DNA from: Diogma glabrata
Lineage: Eukaryota > Arthropoda > Insecta > Diptera > Cylindrotomidae
Assembly (NCBI GenBank): GCA_963693315.1
Contig: OY856187.1
Span: 424,692,429 to 424,756,428, forward strand
Direction of reading: 5' to 3'
DNA length: 64,000 nt
In this document: piece by piece, positions 35,633 to 46,902 of the stretch
Numbering within the stretch: the stretch's first letter is position 1
Layout of the letters: every line of letters starts with the position of its first letter
Made by a program: the position numbers and the translations under genes
The notes under the pieces: generated by a model
What the model was told of the DNA's origin: nothing
Databases searched by the model: none
What the model saw: only the letters and a program-made list of their open reading frames with translations

Positions 35633-38030
35633 AAGTGACGTAGCTAGAATGGGTAGCACCCGGTGCGGATATTGTAGTGTCACCCCTAGAATGAAAACTG
35701 TCAATATTAATAAAAAGTCGATAAACCTAATTTATAATTTTATTTTATTAATACAAATGAACATTATTATTAATAAGTTACATATAATTAAAGTACTGTT
35801 TTATTATACATTCTTTCATATTGATGGATGAAAATGAAACTTTTATAGGATAGACAGTAAAAGAAAAATGAGAGTAGAATTAATATATTCTCACATACAT
35901 ATTATATACACACACTTAAAATCTCTTCTTTCTAGCTTTAACAGCTGTAAACTCAGAAATAACAACTTCAAAATTTATATTTTGTACTGACTCATGTTCT
36001 ATTGGTAATATGCCAAGATTGTTAAGCCTCGTTTGGGTCATTGTTGCCCGCAACGCAAGTAATTTTTAATTAATTTTAATTTGCTGAAACTCCTCTCACA
36101 CGAAGCCACTGATACGGTATCTTTATGTTATCTCTATGAGGAGTTCTGTTTCTGACACCTCATAAAAACTGGTAAATTTTGATACAGATAATTTCAAAAA
36201 TAAATTTTGATACAGATAATTTCAACTCTTCACTGTTCGCCAAACGCAAAGTGTTTGTCTGTACAACCTCAAAATTTGAAGCTACATCTTGAACTGACTT
36301 CAGTCTAGTTCGGAGCTCAACACTGAATCGGTTAATACATTCCAACATTCCTTTTTAAGTTCAGCTCTCAGTGTCAGTCCAACATCAGGAGCCAACTCAA
36401 CAGCCTTTCGTTTTTTTACGACGAATTCGTCTTTCCATTGGCATGTCATAGTCCTCCAATTTTTTTCGCAGCAAGATCTATTGCCTCTTCAACAATGTGA
36501 CTTCGTTTTTCTTCAATATAGAGATGAAGTGACTCTATTTTTGTAACTAATTGATCAATATTCAAGCCTTTGCTTTGCTATCCCAGCTGAGCACAATTTA
36601 TTTACCTTAGAACATCATTACAAAACAAAAGATAGCAAAGAAACGTAAAATCACACACTGCATGCATAAGGTTCTGTGCAGCGCTTCTAGTGTCTACATT
36701 TTCTTGTTGATCACTTAACTTCTCAATTGCAGCCACAATCCCATCAACATTTTCGGCCAATACTTTTACTGCAGCATAGTGAGCACTCGCGTTGTTAAGA
36801 GTCTTTTAACAGTTGCTTTGCTGTGTTTAACAAGCACTTCCCAGCGGCTAGTCGAAGTAGAAAAAAATGTAAAAAAAAATGGCTCACACTGTTCTGAAAA
36901 GCGTTTCACAAGCTACATTTTGTGCAAATGAGAGTTGGTCACATAAATTAATTGAATGATCTATGCAGCCCACAAAAATTGCTTTGTTATTTTATTTTTT
37001 GCTTTAGTAATAACTTGCACTTTTCCATGTATACCACTCATAACAGCTGCATTATCATAACCTTGGGAACGACAATTCATAACATCTATACCGTCATTTT
37101 CAAGATTTTTAAGAATTTCATCGCTTAAATCAGCGGCTTTTTTCCATGTAAAGGGAAAAATCCAAGGAATACTTCTTTGATTTCCACTTTTCTACCATTC
37201 CACTTCTGTTTTTCATTATCTATTAATTGCAAGGCTGCGTCTCCTATCGTTTTATGAAATTTTAACCTCATTTCCAAAGTTTTCCAATTTTCAAAATTCT
37301 CCAGATGTTCATTTGAAGTTTCATGGTCGCCTACTTTGGGATTTAATTTTAACCACTTCTGAAATCCAGTCGTAAATGCTGATTTTATATTATTACTATT
37401 GGTGACAGCAAATATACGAGCAGAAGCAGTTATTATTTATAGGAGAATAAACCGTCCATGACCGAAGAATTTTTGCACCCGTAGGCATCACTTTGTAAAA
37501 CCATTCTTTAAAAAGATAGCGAACATTACATTTTATGTCTAACCCGTCTAGATACAGTAGCAAACGGTCCTTCTCTATTTTGAAAATGTTCACTTCCTTT
37601 TTTTATGATTTCAATGCGAACATTATCAGAGACGAGGATATTACAATGTGATAGATCTCTTAAGTCCTGAAGTGATTCACCCATGCAAATACTGTCTTCG
37701 ATAGTAGAAGCATTAGCACCATTACCACTATCATTTTCAGTATTTCTTACTGATTCGTCTTCATCATGGGTTATCATTATTCTTTTTGTATTGTCGCTGT
37801 TACTTTCTAAAGATGAGCCATTATTCTCTGAAACATTCGTTGCATCAACGTGAGAATCAGTTTCTTTTGATGAACTTTGGCTATCATTAGGTTTTGTAAC
37901 ATATTTATAGATGGATCCAGACATGCTCTGCACTGCATCTATTTTAGCCTTGCTCTGCTGGAACCCACTTTTTCTTTTAGAAGTATGAACTCCTCGTGGC
38001 GTATTTATTTTTTGGGATATTTGCTAGACG
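35633..38030 (-). pseudogene. Second decayed hAT transposase, ZMYM1-like
   Basis: On the minus strand the N-terminal part (MSGSIYKYV, a serine- and acidic-rich stretch, then WFYKVMPTGAKILRSWTVYS) lies at 37925-37410. The region 37200-36950 gives FLGFFPYMEK and then the diagnostic NCRSQGYDNAAVMSG, and C-terminal traces continue to about 36160. Multiple stops and frameshifts break it. The low-coordinate end contains AAGTGACGTAGCTAG (35633) followed by a GTGTCACCC string (35680), matching the style of hAT ends, so 35633 may be the 3' terminus. The other terminus was not found. It is a different hAT subfamily from the element at 30886-33434, judged by the ends. Confidence 0.8.
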
Positions 38031-38039
38031 AAATCTAAA

Positions 38040-39950
38040 AAATTATTTTTAATTATAGTAGGTATTAGCAAAGCTATAATTCTAAATATATTTGTAGGAT
38101 TTATATATGTCTATTTCGTAATATAAGTACACTGTGTTAACGACTAAAGACACCGCCAAGAGAATTATTTGATAAAATGGAATACGCAAATCATGTTATG
38201 CCCACAAATTGCGTAATGTCTAACATGCATCTTTTGTAACAATATACAATCTGATACAGAACCAATTGAGTTCTAAGTATAGGTGTTAGTAAAGCCGTTT
38301 GTATACTCATCTGTAGTTAAAACCTAACAGTAAAGACTAATTCCGGAGCAACACATACTTTCCTATTTTTTCATCTATGATGCTACATCATTGCGTTTTT
38401 CATTAACATTTTTGTTAACAATCAGTCGGTATATATAAATTTTTGACTCACTGTCGAAACATCAAGGTTATAATAGTTTTTATTATATGTTTGCATTCTC
38501 TTTACAAACGTTTCGAATTTTATTTGTTTTCTTTCATTATCTCTTTGCTTAATTAAAACGAAGCCAAAAGAGATGATAATATGAACTCTCTTTTCGTATA
38601 ATTTTGTTGTATTAAAGTATACAAGAAGGAAAACTCAAAGTATGTATGCTCATTTTACATTTTGGTGTGTGAGTTGTTTTTTGCCGATTGATGTGTGCAA
38701 TGAACCTGTTGATGATTTGATATGATTATTTGTAAATGAAAGGGTGGTCCTTGTTTTTTGTTTCTGTTTTACAATTAACAGAATACAAGAAAAAGTGTTT
38801 TGGAAAAAACGAAACAATCTGTTAACTGGTTTCGTTATTAATGTATTGTTTACAACAATATGCACTATGAGTTAAGAATATATGCAATCAACTCTTTTTC
38901 TTTCTTGTTTAGAGTAATTAAAAATATATAAATAACCAACATTTTTCAATTTTAGAGGAGTTGTAATTTGAAATTAGGCGGTCAGCAGAGAACTTTTACT
39001 CGATACGGTTGTAATTAATTTGTTAATAAATAATATATTTTTGTCCGCTCAAATTATTATTGAAATATAACAAAAAAAAAAGAATCGACAAACAAAAATG
39101 TGATTAATTACTTAAAAAATATACATATATGTATTGATAGTTTTGTTCATTTTAATTTAAATATTTGTGTTTGTTGTTGAGTAATATTTATATTTATTAT
39201 AATTATTATTAATAAATGTGATTTTAAAGAAATTTAAAAGAAAAGAAATAGATTTATAAATGGAAATAATTTTAATAAGGTTTCGTGTCCCTTATGTTTA
39301 GTTAGAATGTCTACAAAATAAAAAAATTAATGAATAAAAATAAAAAAAAAATAATAAAGGAAAAAAAATGATGTTTTTGTTTCTTAATTACGTTATTACA
39401 TATTTAATTGTTTTTTTGTCAGCCGTGCTCGTTGATAAATAATAAGATCAAGCACATTTTGGATTAAAAAGAAAACAAAATCATCACGATTCCGGATGAT
39501 CGAATAACGTAACAGATACTAATGTTTTAATATAAAAATTAAAGCACTGCAAGAAATCGCTGATAATGTTTATACATTAATAGAAAAATAAATGGACCTT
39601 TTTGGATTATTATCAGGGCATCAAAACATGAAGCTACCTCTCAACAAATTAAGTTAAGCTTATTTTCATATTCTAATTTTTAAATTCTTCAATTTTATTT
39701 TGAATTGTTTTAGACCATCATGGTCTTGTAAATTAAAATTAAATTATTCGTGTTATATTAGAGATTTTTCCTTAGTAGAGTCCGCGCATTATCCGATAAA
39801 TGGATACTGTATGTTTCTATTTATTATAATAAAAGTCCAGGCCTAACAATCATATACCTAATATTATAAGGAACCATTTAAAAAAATATAAATATAAAAT
39901 CCTAAAAGATATTTTATATAAAGTATTGAAACCAAAATTAAATATTCAAT
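38040..39950. other. AT-rich DNA, nothing recognised
   Basis: Only short chance ORFs such as 38650-38865 occur. A-rich and T-rich runs near 39070 and 39340 are simple sequence. Confidence 0.5.
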
Positions 39951-39957
39951 TAGAATC

Positions 39958-40617
39958 ATGCTCAAAAATTTACAAAATGCTCTCATGCGTGAACATAAAA
40001 AGGTAACCAACAACATCACGTTACCTTTGCACGAATATTACGGTGACCACACTCGTTGTAGATTGAAGTCAAGAAAGTTTCCACATAAAACTGCCCGCAA
40101 TTTTAATATCTTGGATGCCTGGGACAACTCCTGGCATCATTACAACACAACTGGCCTTTCTATTACTAACCCGACTTTTACCCAACCCATACCTGGACTG
40201 CGTTAAACCGAATAAGAACGAATCATGGACGTTGTGCTAATTCTTTCTACAAGTGGGGCATTTCAGAGTCTCCTGAGTGTGACTGCGGTGCTCCACAACA
40301 AACTATAAAACACATTGCAACTGTGTGTCCAATTCAACGTTACAATGGCAACATCCCAGACATCCATTTGGCAACTCCGATGTAGTAGCATGGATAAACT
40401 CGCTCGATATAAACATCTAATTGTTCAAATGTACTACCCAATGTTCAAATATTTTACTTTTTACTTTTTTACTAAAAGACACGCAATCAAATCGATTGTA
40501 AGTTCATTTAATGTGTATCAATGTTTTGTTTTAGGTAGATTTCATAGAAGAGTCTACCTATTTTAAGTTCAATTTTTAACGTGTCACAAAAAAACCATAC
40601 GCTAAATAAATAAATAA
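39958..40617 (+). pseudogene. LINE 3' end: C-terminal CDCG zinc region and AAAT tail
   Basis: The plus strand encodes the end of the second ORF of a non-LTR retrotransposon: an AWDNSW block near 40110, then after a frameshift LNRIRTNHGRCANSFYKWG and ECDCGAPQQTIKHI with a following CP (40203-40340). The last residues, VVAWINSLDIN, need another frame shift before the stop near 40410. Cysteines and a histidine in the order C-x-C, H, C match the terminal zinc-binding motif of I/R1-like and similar insect LINEs. The 3' UTR ends in GCTAAATAAATAAATAAA, a typical tetranucleotide tail. The copy is 5' truncated, but its exact start is not visible. Confidence 0.8.
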
Positions 40618-40878
40618 ATTTACAAAATTAAATGTGATTCTTGTGTAAAATTTTACATCGGAAAAACCGGAAAATGTTTTAAAGACCGATTTAAGGAATA
40701 TCTTCCTAAGAAGAAAAATAAACAAAATTTAAAGTCTGTTTTTGCAAACCATTTAGTTAATAACAATCACAACTACACCACTTTTAAACAAAATTTGAAG
40801 GCTTTACATTTATGTAGCTCTAATAGAATCACTTTGAAAGTTACAAGGGATTTTAAACCCAACAAAATATTATTTTAA
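40618..40878 (+). pseudogene. Penelope-like element fragment: GIY-YIG endonuclease domain
   Basis: An open frame without an ATG encodes IYKIKCDSCVKFYIGKTGKC followed by FKDRFKEY, then SVFANHLVNNNH and LKALHLCSS, and stops at 40876-40878. The IY...FYIG core, the downstream arginine in FKDRF and the H-x3-N-x-H block are those of the GIY-YIG nuclease at the C terminus of Penelope-like retroelements. Its 87 codons cover most of the nuclease, and the reverse transcriptase is absent. It directly abuts the AAAT tail of the LINE, so one of the two probably inserted next to or into the other. Confidence 0.85.
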
Positions 40879-41234
40879 ATGATAAACTTTCATTTAATTT
40901 AAATATATTGTAACGACTCTTCGTTGGTTCTTTTCGATTATTGAGCAAATACGACAGCAACTAGTAGGGTAGGGTGTGACCATAGCGGCCACGCCAAGAA
41001 CTTCCCGTTAAGTTAAATACGTAACATAAAGATATTTTCTTAAAACTTTCATAAATTGAAATTCTCTTTCTAAGGCTTGCAATTAATCGTCATTTTTTCA
41101 TCTTTTGGTTACACTGGAAAGAAGATTTTCATTGCACCATATATTTAAAAAAAACTAGCGGTGGAGTCTACTTAAAGCCTACTTTGTCAACGTTGCTAAA
41201 TTTTTTTCGATTTTTCTCAAACAATACCACCATT

Positions 41235-41325
41235 TTTAGGGTTCCGTACATTGAAAAAGTAAAAAGGGTAGGGTACCGAACCTATTGGCGAGACTTCGGT
41301 GTCCGTCCGAATTTCTACATAATCG
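41235..41325 (+). repeat. GGGTTCCGTAC repeat fragment
   Basis: AGGGTTCCGTACATTG, a purine-rich run, GGTACCGAACCTATTGG and then GTGTCCGTCCG match in layout a repeat motif seen widely in arthropod genomes. TTCCGTAC and GTACCGAA are near-inverse, so it can fold. The overlapping ORFs at 41184-41584 are chance frames across it. Confidence 0.5.
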
Positions 41326-41689
41326 ATTTTCTCAAAGTGTTATCCACTACCCACATAAGTGCTATCCACTTGAAAATTTTTACAGTTATACAATGTGTTT
41401 GTCCACGCCTACTGACAACAAGAACATTATGAATATTATTTTTTATCAATATTTTATGGACATTGATAAGGAGATAGTAAAACAAAAGTTTGTTTTAAGG
41501 AATCGAGCTTGGTTTGAAAAAATCAAAAAAATCCAAATATTTCAAAAACACATTTCAATGAATTATCGACCGCTTAGTTTTTAAGTTATTTCCAAAAAAG
41601 TGCGTTTATTTTTTTGTCCCCCACCCTAACTTCGAACATTACAAAAGCAGCAAGTTGCAAAACTACTATAAACATTACAAAAACCTTAT

Positions 41690-42915
41690 CCTCCCCGACT
41701 CCTTTGCCAAATTTTGAAAATAGCTGATTCAAAATAGCACATTTTCCATATTCAAATAAAACCGGATGCGTTTGCGGCTCATTTTAATTCAAAAGTTTCA
41801 TCAAGTTCTCATGCGTTTGCGTAATGAAAATAACGCCTATTTTTCAAATTTTCTTAAAAAACTCAAAAAGTTTAAGATAGCAATTGTTTATACAAATGTA
41901 AATGGCTGACATGATGACAAACAAAATGGGAAGTAAATGATCTTGATAGCATTATTTATTCTAGTAATACTTGCAAGAGATGATATTCAGTTTTTTGGAA
42001 ACCCCTAAAAAATAAATGAACTGATTTCATTAGAAAAGGACTGGGCTGTAAGTTACGCCAAGATATATCGATTGTGACCATTGAAGTTGAAATTGGATCA
42101 TCCTTTGTTGAGAGAGCGTTGGACAAATGTTTGTCCACATACGATGATACACACGCACATACCCACACACACATACATACTGCCAGCTAAAAATAGCCTA
42201 AACAGCTTCAGAAGGTCAGGAAACGTAATATTATAAAAATTTCGATTTCGAAAATTGACCCAAAAACAATATCCTCGTGAAGTTAATAAACAGTTGACCA
42301 GGCAATCGACTCTCGAACCTCTGACCTTTTTATCAAATTTAGAAAATAACTCAGGTTTTTGATATTCAAGTAAACCCGGATGCGGTTGCAGCTCATTTAC
42401 ATACAAAAGTTTCATCCAGATATCATGCGTTTGCACAAAGAAAATAACACGTAGTTTTTCACATTTTGTTAAAAATCTCAAAAACTAAGATAGCAATTGT
42501 TTATTCAAATGTCATTATAAATGTCTGACATGATGACAAACAATATGGAAGCTTCATGACCTTGATAGCATTATTTATTAATCTTATGATATTTGCAAGA
42601 GATGATTTTCAGTTTTTTGGAAACCACTAAAAAACAAATGATTTAATTTCGCTAGTAAAGGACTGGGCTCTAAGTTACGACAAGATACATCGATTGCGAC
42701 CATTTTCGTTAAAATCGACCCATTCGTTGCTGAGAAAGCGTTGGGCAAAAATTCTCCACACAGCGATATACACATACATACACACACACACACACATACA
42801 GATTGCCAGCTAAAAATAGTCTAAACAGCTTCACGAGGTCATAAAACGTAAAGATATCAAAAAAAATCCGATTTCGAAAATCGACCCAAAAACAATAACT
42901 TCCCATATCGGGAAG
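41690..42915. repeat. Tandem duplication with a period of about 613 bp
   Basis: Two diverged units align throughout. Each contains GCGGTTGCAGCTCATT or GCGTTTGCGGCTCATT, TGACATGATGACAAACAA, GCAAGAGATGAT, AAGGACTGGGCT and a CA-rich microsatellite (near 42145-42175 and 42765-42800). Each ends in GACCCAAAAACAATA. The minus ORFs at 41956-42906 are translations of these repeats. The units end in palindromic strings described separately. Confidence 0.85.
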
Positions 42916-42953
42916 TTAAGAAAAACAATAACTTCCCATATCGGGAAGTTAAA
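42888..42953. repeat. Two 33 bp units with palindrome AACTTCCC/GGGAAGTT
   Basis: AACTTCCC, ATATC, GGGAAGTT occurs at 42897-42917 and again at 42930-42950, exactly 33 bp apart, within the repeated unit AAAAACAATA plus palindrome. A related AACTTCCCGTTAAGTT lies at 41000. It marks the end of the 613 bp tandem array. Confidence 0.85.
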
Positions 42954-42959
42954 AAAACA

Positions 42960-43900
42960 GATCTTTAGTTAACAAAATCTCAAACTTTATTTATCAACCA
43001 GTTACAACAACTTCCGATTTTAATTACAATAAATTCCAGGGTCTCCAATTTATGTACGATAAACTTCACCACTTTTCCACAATTTGAATCAATAATATTC
43101 GGAATAGTAAAATCTGTATTTACTATTCCACTAAGTTCAAATTCTTTTACTATTAGTACCCAGGCTCAAGTACCACCGATTATTCCTTATACTTGCGAAT
43201 ATTTGTAAAACACTTTTAATTGCAAAATTAAAACTGATCTATCTGATATTTTGTTCGCTTATTTATATCCAAAAAATAAATAAATCGAAACTTCTCTAAT
43301 TTACTTTCTAGAAATCAATATTGAATAGGCCACACCTATTTTCATTCATACTTGCATAAATGTAAACATTAGCGAACTCATATTTAATTAATTTATGCAT
43401 GAGCAAATTATTAAGTTAAATGATTAAGTTAATGAGTAATTGAATGATTCATTAAGTTATGAATGAGTAAATTAAATTAACCCATTCTGGACGAAGTTTA
43501 TTACAATATAAATATATAAAACTGAAAACAAACAGTATGAGTATGTATCTACCTATAAAAATGTACATATGTATCTACCTATAAACATTTTCAAAACTGT
43601 AGTAATTGCATAACTGCCATTTTATTCCACAGTAATTATTTATGTGTCCATTCAAAAACGATCTATTCCAATTTACAAGTTTCAAGATAAAAAAAAAAAA
43701 TTATTTTGAGATTACTTACAAACACGGTGATTTGATTGTTTATTGGCTTTCTTAGGTGTTTGCAATTAATTTGTTTGAAATGTAAAACATATATTAGGTA
43801 GTAAAGCTTAGCTGATATTTTAGAAATAATTTTGGAATAGAGACACCCTATCGACACAGGGTGCCATATTATCGACGAAGACGGCTTTTCCTATACATTA
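42960..43900. other. AT-rich DNA, nothing recognised
   Basis: There are no supported genes. Short direct repeats of AATGAGTAA-type sequence occur near 43430-43475. Confidence 0.5.
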
Positions 43901-43909
43901 TTCAGTATA

Positions 43910-45380
43910 TCGTCGGCTACAAAGCATTTACGTGTATCTAGAGCGACGGGAGATTTACTTTCCTTTGTCACTCATGTATGGAACACGTCGCTTGAAAATC
44001 ATGGTGAGACTTTCGGTGTTGCTGTTGATATATCCAAAGCATTTGATAAAGTTTGGCACAATAATCTTATTTGTAAATTAAGATGTTATGGTTTGGATGA
44101 ACAACTTATATCTTGGATGCAAAGCTTTATTTCCGAGCGGAAATTTCGAGTCAATGTTGATGGGGTTTCATCGGATGTTTTTTCAACTAATGCAGGAGTT
44201 CCTCAGGGTTCTGCTTTGTCACCAACTCTCTTTCTTATTTATATTAACGATTTGTCGGATTCAACAATTAGTCCTATCCATAGTTTTGTTGATGATAGCA
44301 CGCTTCATGCGTCTCATGAAAACCCTAAATTATATTCACCGTTAGAGCTTAAAAACTGTAGATCAAATTTGATAGGTTCATTAAACCATGACCTTGAAAC
44401 TATTTTGGATTAGGGGTTCACTAATAGTGTTGAATTCAATAGAAGTAAAACACAGGCTTGTCATTTTGAAAATAATCTGGAATTCTCATATTTTTAACCT
44501 AGCTAAGAACGCTGTTCAAAAATTGGGCTTTTTGGGACGATGTCGTAAGTTTTTTAATAGCGAGCAGCTTCTTTTAACTTACAAATCATTTATACGTCCC
44601 TGTATGGAGTACTGTTCTCACATATGGGGTGGAGCTTATTACAGTAATTTGAAGTGCCTTGATTCTGTTCAGCACAGAGCTGTTAAACTGATTGGTAACT
44701 CAACTCTTACTAATAAGCTTGATTCTTTACAGCACAGACGAAATGTTGCTGATCTGACAATTTTCTACACACATGTACATTCTGGATGAACGAACTTCTA
44801 TAGAGAATAAATCAATTTTACCTGAAATAGCAAACCTATCGCGTAAAACCAGAGCTAATGTTGTAGCCCATCCTTTTACGGTTCATATAAAAAGGTGCAG
44901 AACTGTTGCTTTTCAACGTGATTTTTTCAACAGAGTCTCTGATGTCTGGAATGCGTTACCTTTAGGGTTTTTCCTGATAGCTTTAATCCTCAAAATTTTA
45001 AAGTTAGCATTCATAAATTTCTTAGAGAAACTTAATTTATTCAAACTTAATCATAATCCCTAGTTGGCATGGTATCTTCGGATATTCAGAGACGTTAGTT
45101 AATAATTTATTATAATTAACACTAAACATGCCTAACTTATAATAAAAAAAATCTACATTTTATAGAAAAATGGGACGGAAGTTCACAAAAGGATTTATTG
45201 CGCTATTGCGACAAGCTTGAAAATAAAATTTGTTTATCAACAAATAAAAAAAAACAATTTTTTTTTAATTATTGATAGTAACTTTTTTTTAAAAGCTTGT
45301 TTAGAGTCGCAATAAATCGTTTTGTGAGCGTCTTTTTATTTCTGAATTGTAGTTACACGTAAATGCTCTGTAGCCGACGA
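43910..45380. mobile_element. Palindromic MITE with TCGTCGGC ends, split by a LINE
   Basis: The left end TCGTCGGCTACAAAGCATTT and its continuation ACGTGTA are matched in inverse by TACACGTAAATG and CTCTGTAGCCGACGA (45354-45380). TA flanks both ends (43908-43909, 45381-45382). When the LINE insertion (43941-45150 plus one ATCTA) is left out, the left arm continues past 45151 and keeps pairing with the right arm through the AAAAGGATTTATTGCG and CGCAATAAATCGTTTT strings, giving a foldback of about 256 bp. A TA duplication suggests a Tc1/mariner-type origin, although the exact terminal base is ambiguous. Confidence 0.75.
43941..45150 (+). pseudogene. 3' half of a Jockey/CR1-like LINE (RT core to 3' end)
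   Basis: The reverse-transcriptase core is clear. DLLSFVTHVW lies near 43950, motif A is AVDISKAFDKVWH (near 44025), motif B is GVPQGSALSPTLFLIYINDL (44195) and the catalytic FVDDSTLH is near 44285. After frame changes near 44410 and 44460 the thumb region continues with KLGFLGRCRKFFNSEQLLLT and RPCMEYCSHIWGG. The C-terminal block HPFTVHIKRCRTVAFQRDFF and DVWNALP follows, stopping at 45061-45063. The 3' UTR ends in an A-run at 45150. ATCTA flanks the unit (43936-43940, 45151-45155), as expected for target-primed insertion of a 5' truncated copy. It is dead because of the frameshifts. Confidence 0.88.
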
Positions 45381-45381
45381 T

Positions 45382-46240
45382 ATGTGTTTTTAGACCTGGT
45401 CGTTAAAGAATCATTCTTGCATACTAAATAATTTACCGTAAAAGAAAACGTTCAATCTGCTATCTATAGGAATATTCAAAGCTATTGAGTAATTGTGGTG
45501 ATGGTATTCAATGCTCAACATGTTGATTCGATTAAAAAAAGAAATACACAAATATTGTTAAAATTTTATTTTACGTAATAACTCAAAAATTTTAAATAGT
45601 AGAATAGATCCTTTTTGAACCAATAGGACATATTTATAAGTTATCACAATTTATAAACTAAAATTATATGGATAACCTGGTTAAAATGATGTCTAAGTGA
45701 TTTATCGTTGAAAACATTGTGATGGTTTGTTTATGTTTTTTACGGTCCGGTGTCACCCCAATACGGGTGACACCCAGGGCGGGCCGCCCCATCTCCACTC
45801 CCCCCCCCTCCCCCCAGCTACGATTCTGTGATTCTACGATAAACTGGCTCTTTTCTGTAAACCATAGGTCGGCCGATGAATGGTTCATTAAGTACTGGTC
45901 CATTAACTTTAATAATAACCAAATACTGTTAACCATTAATGGGCCAGTGCTTGGCAGTATTTCAGAGTCTGGCAAACCCTGCTTGGGTTAAAAAAAAGAA
46001 TATGCATTTTGTTATGCTCGAAATGATATTGCGCTGCGTCACGGTTTGCGTTCAATTCACAGATATTTTGGACTTTGAGGTTAATTTTAGAATCAAATAT
46101 TCAAAGCATTTTTTTCATAATGGACAGAAATTTTTTTTAAACAATTCTCAATTCTTGATTCTAATTAGACTGTTGAATGGAAGTAATGGTAAAATCATCA
46201 TTCGGAGTCGGACGAAGAAGGTGGTCTCCTAAATTAAAAA
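45382..46240. other. Spacer with a GC-rich hAT-end-like fragment
   Basis: This is mostly AT-rich DNA. At 45748-45773 GGTGTCACCC, CAATAC, GGGTGACACC forms a perfect 10 bp stem, followed by GGGCGGGCCGCCCC and a C-run. In inverse orientation this resembles the subterminal part of the hAT end near 35640-35690. The ORFs at 45664-46232 are chance readings across it. Confidence 0.5.
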
Positions 46241-46902
46241 AAAAAAAAACAAAACAAAAAAATAATCGCAAATAGAAAAATAAGTGTTATAAGTGTTAAT
46301 AAGTGTTAATAAGTAGCTAATAAGTTTTATAGTGCTTGTGGTAGTGTTTATAAAAATAAAAGTATTGAAGAACGGACGCGTACAATTATATAATTGGTGA
46401 GATTGTTCTTTATTAAAAAATTATTTGGTATTTTGTGTTTACTATTACCAAGAGGTAGGCAGGTAAAATTTCACCTTTTATTGCTTTGATGCAATAAATT
46501 CATTTATTATTTTAAAGCATAAATTTGTGCTTGGTAACAGAAAACAAAAAACTTCGTTTTAGTTGTTAGTGATTTTTTTTGGATTGAGATTTTTTTGGTG
46601 AAGTTTTTTGACATGATCTAGCTCCTCCCACCTCGGACTTATTTCAGGAGTTGGAAAATATCAGTTAGTTGAAAATGTCTTTGGAAATGTCTTTCTTTTG
46701 ACAAAAGTTAGAAATTTCGAATTTAGCCCTTTATTTGTACTCTTCAATTTTGTTAGTGTCTTTTGTGTTCCCATTTTTTTTTGCTTTTTTCTTATCGTGC
46801 TACTGTTGCATGAAATCTGCTATCGTGTTTTTGTGACAGAGATAGATACCCAGTTTGTACTGTTTAGTGTAGAAATTTAGGCCTGGCCGAATTTCAGTAG
46901 CT

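Noticed and set aside
41956..42906. Minus-strand cysteine-rich ORFs with CVCVCM-like repeats
   Set aside because: They arise from CA microsatellites inside the 613 bp tandem repeat and recur only because the unit is duplicated.
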